From: Bidens hawaiensis
Taxonomy: Eukaryota > Streptophyta > Magnoliopsida > Asterales > Asteraceae
Direction of reading: 5' to 3'
DNA: 64,000 bases
Assembly (NCBI GenBank): GCA_021521415.1
Contig: JAIQDT010000232.1
Coordinates: 682,001-746,000, forward strand
The position numbers and the translations under genes were made by a program. The notes beneath the pieces are model-generated. The model saw nothing but the letters and a program-made list of their open reading frames with translations. It was not told the DNA's origin and ran no database searches. Of the stretch, positions 47,252-59,205 are shown piece by piece (the stretch's first letter is position 1; every line of letters starts with the position of its first letter).

Positions 47252-49486
47252 TCAAGCATGAATGCCCTGTCTCACACAGACAGAGACCACCCTCTGGTAC
47301 TTCTTAGCTTCATCCTTCCACGCAGGGATATAGAAAATCTTCTTATCATTAAGTACCTGCAAATAAGCTTGAGACAAATTAACCAAGTGCATTGGATCAT
47401 ACACTCTCAGGATCTCCTGTTCATCCTCATCTTCCATCACGGCTTCAACAGTCTGGCAGTCAACATACCACCACTTGAGATCCTTCAACACATCCTTGGG
47501 CGTCAGCTTCATCGGAACTTCCTTCAAACATCGAATCGGCTTGTATTTCATCACCATCCAGGGCTTTCCATCAGCCCTCATGCCTCGTTCCTTGTCTTCG
47601 ACCAACTTCCCTTTCTGAGGTTTCAACAACTCAAACCTTTTCTCTTTCACACTTTCCTTCCACACAATCTTTCCAACCCATCTCGCAAAGTTGTCATCAC
47701 TTCGATTAATCAATCTCAAATGTGCCAAATCTTTCACCTCACACTCAGGAAAGGTGTTGAGTGATCTCAAAGCCTTCTTAAAGTACTGAACCCCATCATA
47801 TCGCTTTATCACAAACAATTTCAGTTGTTCATCATACAACCAACAGATAAAAACTTTCTTTGATTCAGCATAGCCCTTGATATTGTAACTTTTCTTGAAC
47901 ATTGTTGGAACTGCAGGTTTCTTAGTCTTGAAGAACCATTGCACACAACTTTCTTTCCATCTTGGCTGTTCTTCCCACTCAGAATCACCCGACACATTTT
48001 CATCTTGACCCATCCTCACCTCATCAACACTTGGAATATCATGCTCTACACCATCATCAACAATCTCTCCTTCTTCCAACTCACTATTAATCTCTATCTG
48101 TTCCTCAATCTTTTCAATCTCACTGGCCATCAGTACATCATCAACTAAATCATCATCATCATTTCCCTTCACTTCCTCATCATCTACAACCACCACATTC
48201 TCACCACCTGTATTGCCTGATGGACCAGCAGACTCCCCCTGAGATGTGGAAGTCCCAAGATTTTGTTCAGTTCTTGGCAACTCACCACCTGCATCTTTCG
48301 ATGCATTGGGATCATCGTCTCTATCTTGCCTCTTCTTTGTCCTCAATTCATCACCCTTGCAACTCGTCTCCCCCTGTGATGCTAAGAACTGTTTAAGAAT
48401 ATCAAAGAGTTTACAGTGCTCAATGAGAAGGGATGATTGAATCTGATTCTCTGCCACAAGGCGCTGAATGGCTTGTGTCTGAATGAGATTAATCCACGAC
48501 TGTTCAGCAACAACCCTTTCAAGAGTCGCGATTCTCTCAGAGTCAGACAGAGTAGCATCAAAGTCAAACCGCATATGACAAATATCTTGAGCGTACGGCG
48601 GTGGAATTCCCAAACTAGCTGGTATATCAGAGGTAGGCTAAATCGTAATCGTGGGTGGTATTGAGAAAGGTAATCCAGCAGTCGCCACTAGTGTCGACTC
48701 AACAAATCTAGCGACCACCTCTGATGGAGTAATAGTAGGAGGTGGTAAAGAAACAATCTCCGGTGCTGTAAACTGGAACGTGGTTGGAGGAATACCAATG
48801 GATGATGATTTCGTCACCAAGGGTACACTGAAGATGACTGGTAATGTAACTGCCGAAGAGACCGGTAATATAGACATACCCGATAATGATGGTAGAGTAA
48901 AATGAATAACCCGTGAACTTTCACCAACCTTTGTCTTCTTTGATCTTCGTACCAAACGATACAAATCCTCCTCAAAATATGATTCACTATCATCTGAGTC
49001 TTTCTTTCGTTTGCCATGAATTCTTTCTTGTCTGGCAAGTATTTGCTGTGCTTTGACTATATCGTCCATGGAGGAATCAGAGACAGTTCCCTCAGAATCT
49101 ACCACAGATGTACCAACCATGGAAACATTTACACCAGACACATCAACTACTGAGGCTTGAATTTCAGCAGCTGGATCAATTCTGTCCATATCAAAGAAAC
49201 CCTGCCCACCAAAGGCATCTTCAAGATCAACCTGTTCTTCGGGAGCTACAACAGGGTCAGCAACAGGTGCTTGTTGTACCATGGGTGGTGGATGAACCAC
49301 AGGATGTGGTTGAGGTATATCAGCCTGTTGTGGTGCTGGATCATTAAACTCATCTCCTAGAGGAGCAACATAATCAGGATTCAATAAATACCCAAACAAG
49401 ATAGTGTGCCATGGTCTTAGCTCTTCCTTACTACGAGCACTAGAAGATCGACATTGAGCAAAGATTCTCTTAGAAACACTCTCCAC
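47252..49486 (-). pseudogene. Extra ORF of element D, C-terminal two thirds
   Basis: A single frame is open from about 49490 to 47252, about 745 codons, broken only by one in-frame TAG at 48638-48640. The first part is Pro/Gln/Val-rich (VDLEDAFGGQGFFDMDRIDP) with a basic patch (RRSKKTKVGESSR) near 48930. After the TAG come GIPPPYAQDICHMRFDFD, a leucine-rich helix (SERIATLERVVAEQSW), a basic cluster (KKRQDRDDD), a long acidic region near 48050-48200, and a C-terminal domain rich in Trp and Lys (WKESCVQWFFKTKKP, VCWLYDEQLKL-like; ending QGIHA). No known domain, signal peptide or membrane segment is evident. It belongs to the family seen in E by position and N-terminal similarity. Function unknown. 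Confidence 0.7.
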
Positions 49487-49489
49487 TTA

Positions 49490-50199
49490 GGAAAAGGACG
49501 AAGCTGTGGCAGATTGGGAGCTACATGATTGAGAATCATCTGTAAGAATCTCGGGTACATCAAAAACCTTTCCCGTGCTACTGCGCGTCGCTGACGATCG
49601 ATCTCATAGAATATCATCTGAGCAAAATTGTAAGGCTTGTTTTAAGTTAGTGCAGTCATTGCAGATTGCATCGTCGCACCCATACCATCCGTACCAGCTT
49701 TGCGACCGGACATGCACAAAATCATCACGTGCATAAGGAACCGTCACTGATCTAACAAAAACCCCTTTCTTCTATGAGAATCTCCCAACGGACCTGAATA
49801 CCCCATACGCAGAAATGCACCATCTCTGAACGTTGCCGGAAACTCAGTACGGTCCTCAGTTGTCTCAATCCCGAACTGTAATGCTTCCCTGATCTGATTA
49901 GCCGAGAACTGTACCACTTGGTTATTGACAGTGGCACGCATAACTGGAGGCTCAACCCTACAGTCGTATTCAACGGTTCTCCAATAGTCTTCAATATTTG
50001 GTCGTGAAATCGGAAAAGTAGTAGTAATGGCATTAAAGATACGTGAGCTTATGAGAAACAAAATAATCTCACGAAAGTCCTCAATTCCACAAGCATCCGG
50101 ATCCAAGGTGATATACATGTTGTTACCAGGAAAGAATTGTCTCTTATCACCTCCTCCTTTGGCTCCACCAGTTCCACCAGCACCTGCCACAGCAGCCAT
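49490..50199 (-). pseudogene. Extra ORF of element D, N-terminal conserved domain
   Basis: The start is ATG at 50197-50199 (MAAVAGAGGTGGAKGGG), directly after a splice acceptor. The domain contains NMYITLDPDACGIEDF, VEYDCRVEPPVMRATVNN, then IREALQFGIE and MGYSGPLGDSHRRKGF. A TGA (49752-49754 region) and a TAA near 49650 interrupt the frame, then YNFAQMIFYEID and MYPRFLQMILNHVAPNLP follow in the same frame. A one-base shift near 49490 leads into the longer C-terminal frame. It matches the E protein block by block. The mutations are few, so an ancestral ORF of about 980 codons is clear. Confidence 0.75.
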
Positions 50200-50201
50200 A
50201 C

Positions 50202-50216
50202 CTGCAAAATAAACAA
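50202..50216 (-). promoter_or_regulatory. Probable 3' splice acceptor before the D extra ORF
   Basis: The minus strand reads TTTGTTTATTTTGCAG, then GT, then the ATG. This is a strong plant-type acceptor with T-rich tract. Its placement equals that in E. Confidence 0.65.
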
Positions 50217-51679
50217 ATAAAATCAGACTGGTATTGCAACAGGTTACAACTTCGCCTTTCATGGTACAAGAGAAGTTGACCACTGTCACGCCTTTTATTG
50301 ATTTGAAAACCCCAGGGGCGAAGTTTGGGTAACTTCGCCCCATTAGTCAAATTCGCTAGACAGTTAACTTCGCCCACAGTCAAACCATAGTCAACTACGC
50401 CCATAAAAACGTTAAATAAAATTAAGGAAGAAAGATAAAAAACAAGTAACCAAGTGTATATGAAAGCAAACCATAAGGCAAAGCACATAGAAAACGTTAA
50501 ATAAATAAACGGGATCAAATTTCAGTCATGCAGTAACCCAACATGTTTTTAGAAAAGATCCTAACAAAATTTTACTGACTAAGAGGCTGTCACACAGATC
50601 CATGTTCAGCGGTATTATGACATAGAGAAACAGGTTGTAGGCAGGTATAAAACTTAATATGGTTTTCATGGCTTCTGTGATACGGATTAGTTTCAATTAA
50701 GCTCAAAATTTAGATGGACATCACATGAGAGATTGTGATGCCCCCTATCTATTCTCAAGGCGTATTTGGCTTTCCCCTAGTCACCCGAATTGACTTCGAC
50801 CCGTAGTGTCCGATCAATTAATATTCACATGTATAACTCTCCGATTCATCTTCCCGAACTCACTTCGACTTTGAATTACGCTCTCTTGATATTTGTAGAC
50901 ATATAGTCTTCATCAGGCTTTAACGATAATAATAAGTAATTTTTTTTGTCCAATAAGAATACAACTACAAGTCCCGAATCTGGATCACTACATAAACATA
51001 ACACTAACTTCGCGGGAATCAGAACACTCACGGGCTCGTGTATGACTGGGTAATCACTTTTCTGCCTATCATTCGGAGAGATGTATGTGGAGACATGCAC
51101 AGCTCAAAATGACTCTCCATAGTAAATCGAGAAGATTTAGTTTGTATCACTTCTACGTTTACGCACCACCAAAAGCTACCATAACATACAATGACTGTTC
51201 TAGAGTCTTTTAGCCCTAATAACTTCACCGGTTAGGCACACAAAATCAGTTTATCTATCACTTTCTAGGGTTGGATCAATTTTCATTTTTAACACCAATA
51301 AAGAACTTCTTGAGAAGTTATAGACTGAAAAATTATATCATTTCCCTAAAAAAATTTAAATTCAAACGCCCCGATCAAGTCAAAGTCTTTAGGTAAACGG
51401 CTATCTTGAAGATCCAGTGGATTAGCCGGACCGACCACATACAAGTATGTGTCCCTCTGACTAAGTATGAACGACTAATTTTAAGCGAAAGAATAAAAAC
51501 CCATCATAAACCGCCCCAGTCGCTTTCAGTCATCTGGCTAATGGCTATCCTTATAATCTACAAGTAGTTGCAAGGACCAAACATATTCGTGGAATATGTC
51601 TTTCAGACTTGAGCAATCGACATAATTTTAAGCGATAGTGATGTTCTTTTTTTTTTTTAAGAAAAGAAGAAAAACAAGG
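50217..51679 (-). other. Element D spacer between pol and the extra ORF
   Basis: No coding content is seen. Between 50246 and 50402 the motif AACTTCGCC or its complement occurs about six times, including a perfect 11-bp inverted repeat, GGGGCGAAGTT (50315-50325) and AACTTCGCCCC (50331-50341). This is the core of the LTR inverted repeat. The rest is unremarkable. Confidence 0.75.
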
Positions 51680-53337
51680 TTACACGGGATTGAGCATCCC
51701 ATTTAGCTCAACAAGGTTTTGAAAATGGGATCGGTCAAACGCTTTTGTAAAAAGATCGGCAAAATTATCAAGTGAATCAACATTTTCAAGCATAATTAAT
51801 TTCTTCTCAGCACAATCCCATATGAAATGATGACGAATGTCAATGTGTTTAGTTTTACTATGTTTAACGGGATTGTTCGTTACCGAGATAGCAGCAGTGT
51901 TATCAATGCAAATAGGAGTTTGAGTGAAATTCAGACCATAATCGCGCATTTGCTGTTGTATCCATAAAACCTGGGAGCAGCAATTGGATGCTGCCATGTA
52001 TTCTGCTTCGCATGTGGAAATGACTACAGAGGTCTGCTTCTTGTACTGCCACGACACCAATCTTCCTCCGAGAAACTGACATCCACCGGTTGTTGACTTC
52101 CTGTTCTGATTGCAACCTCCATAGTCAGAATCGGTGTATGCTACCAAATCCAGTTCTCCCCGTTTCGAGTACCATAGTCCCAACTTAGGCTTTCCTTTAA
52201 GATAACGCAAGATTCTTTTCACTCCCTTCATGTGTGATTCCTTCGGGTTTGCCTGAAAATGAGAACAAATACAAACTGCAAACATAATGTCAGGTCTAGA
52301 TGCAGTTAGATACATTAAAGAACCTATGATTGCCCGATATTGAGTGGGATCCACATCTTCATCACTGTCGGAATCAACACCAGTTTGTGGTTGACGCAGA
52401 TTGGAGTGTCAAATGGGGTACTATCATCCATCTTAAAGAGTTTAAGCATATCATGGACATACTTCGTTTGATGAATAAGCATGCCATCTTTCTTCTGATC
52501 TACCTGCAATCCCAAAAAGAAAGTTAATTCGCCCATGGCGCTCATCTCAAACCTTTTCTTCATGACTGCTTCAAACTCCTGACACATAGTAACTCTTGAG
52601 GCAACAAAGATGATATCGTCCACATAAACCTGAACGAGTAGAAAATCACCCCCTTTCCGTTTGACAAACAAGGTACTGTCGATCTTCCCTCTCTCAAACC
52701 CATTCTCTAGCAAGTAATCTGACAAAGTTGCATACCAGGACCGAGGTGCCTGATGTAGCCCATATAATGCTTTGCTCAGCTTGTACACATGATCAGGAAA
52801 ATATGGGTCAGGGAAACCCGGAGGTTGTTCGACGTATACCACCTCATCGACTTTTCCATTCAGAAACGCACTCTTCACATCCAACTGGAACACTTTCATC
52901 TCTTTGTGTGCAGCAAAGGCCAGAAACAGTCTAATTGCTTTCAATCTTGCCACAGGAGCAAACACTTCATTGTAATCAATTCCTTCATGTTGATTAAACC
53001 CTTTAACTACCAATATTGCCTTGTTGCGAATGATTACCCCCTTCTCATCTCTCTTACACTTGAATACCCACTTTGTACCGATAGCGTTCACATCTTGTGG
53101 TTTTTCAAGTAACTGCTATACTTCCATCTTTTCAAACTGTGCCAGTTTTTCCTGCATGGCTTCAACCCATGAGCTATCCATTAGTGCCATTTGATAATTC
53201 TTTGGTTTTATCTGACTGATGAAGCAGGTGCACAAACATTCTTTTATAATACAAGTGTCTTTAATGCTTGCATACACACATTTGTTTTCATCCAAACTTC
53301 TTCTAGTACGTACACCATCAGAAGGATTACCGATCAC
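51680..53337 (-). pseudogene. Element D reverse transcriptase and RNase H
   Basis: RT begins near 53200 with LMDSSWVEAMQEKLAQFEK, passes one TAG (53116-53118), then [69 protein letters not shown] and the catalytic VQVYVDDIIF, intact. A one-base shift near 52365 moves to the RNase H frame (SLMYLTASRPDIMFAVCI, LVAYTDSDYGGC, VISTCEAEYMAAS, NTAAISVTNNPVKHSKTKHI). The D-E-D residues of RNase H are visible. Only one stop and one shift separate it from an open frame. Confidence 0.92.
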
Positions 53338-54436
53338 ATTTTCTAAGGGATGATTCTTGTGAATTTTGGTGGTTTGTACCGGACCGACTTCCAGATCATT
53401 TTCTAGATTTGGAGAGAGAGTTCATCAGAGTGATGCTGAGTGTGAAATGGATTGTAGAATTCATCTTCAGTCGAGACAGCCGGAGTTTCAACCGCACTTG
53501 ACGAGGTTGGTTGATTTTCATTATATTGCGGGCGTTGTACAATGGTCTCCTATTTGTCAAACAGCATCTGTGTGGCCATTTTCTCATCTATGTCTGCAAA
53601 ATCCAAGTAAGGCACATTAAAAGATTGAATAGCTTATCATAGTCAAAAGCCTCTGCTGGTCCCATGCTAGTCCTTGGTGATTTGTAACTAGTAATGTCAG
53701 TGCTACAGACCACCTCAACTTTGCTGTTTGATAGATTAAAGACTCTTCCGTTGGGTGTCCCAACAACATAGCTAACTAAGATACCTTCGTCAGCTTTCTC
53801 ACCAAATTTAGAGTTAGTCTTTAATATCGACCATGGGGACCCGAAAGGTTCAAGACTTTTCAAATTTGGCTTTCTACCATGCATAAGTTCATAACAGGTT
53901 TTATTTAATCTTTTAACAGTTAAAACACGATTAAGGATATAACAGGCTGTAGCAACAGCCTCAGCCCAGAACACCACAGGAAGTTTAGCATCTGCCAGCA
54001 TGGTCCTGGCGCCATCGATTAGAGTTCTATTCTTCCTTTCATCTACTCCATTTTGTTGCGGAGTTTATGGGGCGCTGTACTAATGTTCTATCCCTTTCTG
54101 CAAACAAAACATCTGTATCTGATAGTTCTTGAACTATGTACCATTATCACTTCTGATGTACTTAACCTTTCTTCCTACAATATTTTCCACCTTGGTAATC
54201 AAGTTAATTACCAACTGAACTATTTCATCTTTTGCCTTCAGAAAATAGACCCAAGAGTATTGTGAGTAGTCATCGGTTACCACCAAACAGTATGAAGTTC
54301 CTCATAGACTTTTTAAATTTACAGGACCAAAGAGATCCATGTGAAGCAAGTCCAGGGTGTTGACAATTGAGTTAACCTTCTTGGAGTGATGAGGCTTCTT
54401 GTGTTGTTTTCCTTTCTTGCATGACACACATTGGTC
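53338..54436 (-). pseudogene. Element D integrase
   Basis: On the minus strand the core shows LLHMDLFGPVNL near 54330, YIRSDNGT near 54150, and NGVDERKNRTLIDGARTMLA around 54000-54060, that is Asp, Asp and Glu of the catalytic triad. The open part 53588-54001 continues with FWAEAVATACYILNRVL and YELMHGRKPNLKSLEPFG, the copia integrase C-terminal block. Several stops lie in the core and a shift lies near 53600. Confidence 0.88.
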
Positions 54437-54985
54437 TTAAAAATTGAAGTTCTTCAAGGGGACCCCAAGTACCAGCCCATTCTTGACAATGTAATTCATC
54501 TTGCGAAGATGAATATGACCTATTCTTCGGTGCCACAACTCTGACTCAGATTCTGTTGCTTTTGATAGAAGACATGACTCTTCTGTTGCCATCTCGGTTG
54601 ATCGCATATCCATCACATACGTGTTCATTTCTCTTGGAGCCTTCATCACGACCCAGGTCTCTGGTATCTTCAAACCAGGATAAAGTACGAGTGCCTCATC
54701 TTTAGTAAAATGAACAGTGTATTATTTGTCACAGATCTGAGAGACACTCAACAGGTTGTGCTTCAACTCTTCCATAAAATTTACTTTTTCCAACTTTATT
54801 CTTCCATTCGTCACAGTCCCAATACCGGTAAATCTTCCTCCACATTCTCCTGCAAAACTAACCCTTCCTCCTTGAACATTCTTCCAATCACGTAACAATT
54901 TCTTGTTACCAGTCGTGTGCCGGGAACATCCACTGTCCACAACCCACATATTGTTTACAGCCCTGTTCGACTGTTCCTGCACAAT
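54437..54985 (-). pseudogene. Element D protease and GAG-pre-integrase domain
   Basis: The protease has the active site WVVDSGCSRHTTG at about 54940 and ends with LKHNLLSVSQICDK, then a stop near 54720. GAG-pre-integrase follows with ELWHRRIGHIHLRKMNYI (about 54530), the zinc-binding start of integrase. Order and motifs are standard copia. Confidence 0.9.
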
Positions 54986-57655
54986 TAATGAAATAGATTA
55001 AAATCTGGGGACCCAAGACCTTCTGGTCTTGGGTTTATTAAACCTATTATCCGGCATCCAGCGCCTTGGTTGCCCAAAGTTAGTTTGAGGAGAGTTTCTA
55101 TAAGTTCTGAAAGGAAAATTTCTAGATGACTGGCTATGTAGCCATCCAAACCTTCGAGAATTTCTAGCATTAGTGGGATTATAATTCTTGGTTTGGTGCT
55201 TTACTGGGAAAAAACGAGACTGGTTTCTTTGAAATCTTGGATTAGTCCAATGATTGAGGTTGATGTGTTAGCATTCTTACCAGCATCATATTTAGTATTT
55301 GTTTTATTCTCAGTTTCTGTTGGCCTCATATTTCTAGATTTCCATTGTTTCAAAGGACAATCACTGACAAAGTGTCATATCCTGTTGCATCTAAACCAAC
55401 TTCTGTTCAATTTATTCTTGTTGTTTTGAGCATTCGTCTCAGAAGTTACTGTAGATGATGAGGTTGTGTTACTATCAGTTTGCCTCACATACGGTGGAAC
55501 AAACGAATTTAGGGAAGATTTCTTTTCATCAAAATTATAGTCCCCCCTCGTTTTAGTAACACAACCTCTTCTTTTATCTCACCCGATTCAGACGATTTAT
55601 CCGAATTTAACGAGACAGGACTCAAGACAGAACTTGTGACATTAGAACTTGTCTTACTCGCTTCACTCTCATTAACTTCAGTTTCTTTAGCAGAGACTTT
55701 TATTGGAACTGTCTGACTAATTTCAACATTTGCAGATTGCTGATTACTAGGATTATATGTATAGTTATTATTGTATGGTGGTGGGAGTTCTGAAAATCCA
55801 ATTCCCCCTTTGTTAACGGGGAACGTTGAACACTTATAATATGATCTAGCATCGGAGAAGTATTTCAAAATTGTTCAATTTTCTTGTTCAGTTCCACCAA
55901 TTTTGCCTGGTAATCAGCTAGCTGTTTATCCTTCACAGCGATTAGTTTGGTCTTTTCTTCTAACACTTCATAACTAAGATCAATCACTTGTATTTTTTCA
56001 TCTAGGGTGGCTTTAAGACTTATGATATCTTTTTCACTAGCTTTTATTTTTACCGAGTAGCTATTTTCTTTAATTTTAGAATAGTGATGTTCTTTTTTAA
56101 AATTTTTAAATTGAGTGTCCAAACTAACAAACTGATCAGTTAATGCTTTTAATTGATCATACAGTTTTTCACATTGTTCACAATGAGATTCAGAACATAC
56201 CTCTGAGAGTTGATCATTCACTTCTGCCATGTATGCTTGATCTTCCCCCGTCTCTTTGTCACTTCTTCCAGTTTCGATATTTACCAGATTTGCCTGTTCA
56301 AACACCTCCTCAACTTGTATATTCCAGTTGTATCCACCGTTTTGCTGAGATACCATAGCCTTGTTTTCACTTCCACTTCCATTTTGTTGAGCAGGCCTGT
56401 TCTGACTTCGTTCGACTCTCTTATTTGTACACTTTTTAGCAAAGTGACCATTTTGTTGACAGTTATAACAATGAACCTTTGACTTGTCAAACCCCGGTCT
56501 TTCTCTAACAAACTTTCTACCATTTTTTTTCATAAATCTCTTTACCCTTCTTACTATCATAGCCATCTGCCACTGCAGATCCATTTCTTCAAGATCATCA
56601 GCGTCGATCTGATCATAGTCCTCATCCAAGGTTGCAGGGTCGACTATTTTTCCTTTGATGTAATTCTCATAGGAGGCAATGAAAGAGGAATAGAGAGCAA
56701 ACTGTTGTTCAGCTGATTTCAAACTCATAGGCATTTGTGAGTAGTTCTTGCTAGAAGCATTGGTTGAGAAATTACCAGCTGTGATTTGAGGTTTTGAGGA
56801 ACTACTACCTCCTGCTTCAAAACATACGTCACCATCCATATTGAGTACCACATGACCATCTGGAGTGGCGTTTGATTCCCCCTTTGAGTAGTAGGCAGTG
56901 GATTCTGTTTTTGAACTTGAGTTTGGAGTAACTTTAGCACCATACATTCCCGGATCCTGAACCTGATCAGTAGGTGTCTCCTTTCGAGCCATATTAAGTT
57001 CAAAATTACGTAACTTATTTACCACTGTCTCCAAGTCAATCTTCTCAAAATCTTTATCTTCTCTCATCAGAACTGTGTGCATCTTCCATTTTGGTGGAAG
57101 AGCATCAAGGAGCTTTTCTACTATCTCTTCTTCCTTGTATTCATTGGAGTAGTTATTCAGCTCGGTCATCAGATGATAATATCACGTGATGATGTCGTCA
57201 AGTGATTCATTTTTCAGATACTTGAATAAGGAGAATTGAGTTTTCGGTAGCTTTGTCTTGGAGGTACATATCCCAACATTTCCTTCATATCGATTCTCTA
57301 GTGCTTCCCATAGTTCTCTAGCAGTTTTGTATTTTTTGAAAGTATGAAGAATCTCTTGTGGGAGTGCCATTGTTATGGCTGCATGTGCTTTACTTTCTGC
57401 CTCATACATCTTCTTTTCATCATCCTCCATCTTACTGTACTTCTTAATCTGTTCATGACCTTCAAGCATGGATGTTGGTGGAATGTACCCATCTTGAATG
57501 CAGACCCACATCTTTGCGTCTTGATACTTCACATACTGTTCAAATCTATCTTTCCATGCAACGAAATCAGTACCTTTAAGCAGTTTTGGAGCTTTCGTTG
57601 CTGAACCAGCTTCAACCTCCATCTTTACCAGTTCAGTGATGTTTATCGAAGTCAT
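54986..57655 (-). pseudogene. Element D gag
   Basis: The start is the ATG at 57653-57655 (MTSINITELVKMEVEAG). The capsid shows LKGTDFVAWKDRFEQYVK and ARELWEALENRYEG. One TGA at 57180-57185 interrupts an otherwise single frame; the context suggests an Arg CGA changed to TGA. The frame continues to 55865 with the zinc knuckle CYNCQQNGHFAKKC (about 56450), Gln/Asn-rich and then coiled-coil regions (56120-55880). A one-base shift leads to 55509-55868 (ELPPPYNNNYTYNPS). A second knuckle near 55370-55410 is broken (RCNRI, stop, HFVSDCP; first Cys replaced by Trp). The last 400 bases before protease have several stops. Total length is about 870 codons. Confidence 0.88.
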
Positions 57656-57699
57656 ACTTGAACGAAACGAGACTTAGAACTTATAAACAAGATTCGGTG

Positions 57700-57870
57700 T
57701 GTAGTAAGAAGCAAAGTTAATACAACTTCGCTTGCAACTTCGCTAAGGACAACTTCGCAGATTATAAACTTCGCTACTTAACAACTTCGCTTGCTACACA
57801 ACTTCACTTCGCTAGTCACACAACTTCGCTAGTAACACAACTTCGCTGAAACCCTATATCTTCGCTAAAA
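57700..57870 (-). repeat. AACTTCGCT motif array in the D leader
   Basis: About ten copies of AACTTCGCT or close variants stand 12-25 bases apart between LTR/primer site and gag. The same motif is in the LTR and before the extra ORF. Confidence 0.9.
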
Positions 57871-58097
57871 CCCTAGTTTTGGGTGACGGCAACTTCTCCA
57901 GAAGAACAAAGGATTTTTGCTGGTTAGACAGGTCGATTTCGAAGGTTTCGAGGGTGATTGGAAGGTGTAATTGATGAGTGTTGAGGAGCGACTGATAAAA
58001 AAGAGGTATTTCGATGTAAAATAGTTCCGCGAATTGTCTAACGGAACAATCTTAACACCCGTGTGATAATCCCGAACCACACAATCACGAGCAAAAT

Positions 58098-58109
58098 GCT
58101 ATGATACCA
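58098..58109 (-). other. Element D primer binding site
   Basis: The minus strand reads TGGTATCATAGC, two bases from the LTR. It differs by one base from the initiator Met tRNA site found in A, B, C and F. Confidence 0.85.
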
Positions 58110-58111
58110 AT

Positions 58112-58531
58112 TGTAGTTCCCAGCCGGATCTACACAAGAGTATCTTGTAACACGAGGGTGCGGAATCCCCACGTACACGATACGAGTGTTGAGACGATAA
58201 ACACGTTGAATCTAAACAAACACACTAGTATATATATGATAATACTTGTTATATTGCAAGGCGTAATAACCAAAGAAACAAGCACGTGACTCAGAGCATC
58301 ACACAAAACCGCCGTTCCAAGATATCATAAAAGAGCCGAAGTTAGAGTTTATATAACTCGACAACTTCGCCTAACATACTAAGTGAAGTTGTCCTAACTT
58401 CGCTCTCAATCCAAGTTCGCTAAGACAAAAGGCGAACATATAAGAACAAGTTCAACACAATACGAATAATTTAAACGATTACAGACACAAATAAACACGA
58501 GATACTGAACTACTGGCATCATGCACCAACA
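58112..58531 (-). repeat. Element D 5' LTR
   Basis: Partner of 46755-47172, followed on the plus strand by the second TAATG (58532-58536). Confidence 0.93.
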
Positions 58532-58536
58532 TAATG

Positions 58537-59205
58537 GAACATGGATTTGAACCCCATGGGTTTCCTTGGAAACCAAGGAGCAAAGTCCAAATGTCAAGGG
58601 AACTGATGTGAGAGAATTTTACAAGTACAAAGGATTATGTGGTGTAAGATTGCAAAAGCATAATTCCCTATGTGAAAAGCTCAACTTATAGTGGCTATGA
58701 ATCAGATGAATTTGATGATTGTGAACTTATTTATGAAGATCCTAAGCCTATTGTTCTCAAATATAATGCAACTAGTGTCATTGACAATGATGATTTGCAA
58801 GTTGATTCATCTAGCATTTCATTACCCAACTAATCAATTTCTTTGATTTGTGAAGGAACAGTCCACACCACTAAATGAAGTATGGTACATGGACAGTGGA
58901 TGTTCCAGGCACATGACTTGTGACAAAAGGTCACTTGTTAATTATGAAGAGAAATTTGAAGTTCCAGTTGCATTTGGAAGTGATGAGAATGGTGGAAAGA
59001 TAGTGGGTAAAGGATTCTTAACAAATGGGAAAGTTACTTTTGACAATGTATTTATGTGGAAGTATTACAATATAACCTTTTGAGCATCTCACAAATGTGT
59101 GATAAAGGTTATAAGGTTGGGTTTGATGAGTCTCACTACTTTATTCACAAACTTGACTTTGTAATCCCTCCAGATATGATTATGATGATGGCTCCAAGGA
59201 ATAGT
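58537..59205 (+). pseudogene. Element F gag end, protease and start of pre-integrase region
   Basis: After the D insertion the coding trace resumes. From 58850 the protease is clear: EVWYMDSGCSRHMTC with the DSG active site, KGFLTNGKVTFDNV, then after a shift at about 59060 YNLLSISQMCDKGYKVGF. The pre-integrase linker follows (FVIPPDMIMMMAPRNSN). Sequence 58537-58849 is a degraded gag-protease linker with stops. Confidence 0.85.

Larger units (their letters stand above)
46755..58531 (-). mobile_element. Element D: complete minus-strand copia retrotransposon with extra ORF
   Basis: It is 11.8 kb long with LTRs of about 420 bp and a TAATG target duplication. On the minus strand it reads 5' LTR, primer site, leader, gag, protease, integrase, RT, RNase H, a 1.5-kb spacer, extra ORF, polypurine tract, 3' LTR. 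Integrase before RT fixes it as Ty1/copia. Its size, long gag and additional ORF after pol fit the SIRE/Maximus group (tentative). Stops and single-base shifts interrupt every gene, but the domains are almost complete. The LTRs differ at about 17 of 420 positions. Confidence 0.95.
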
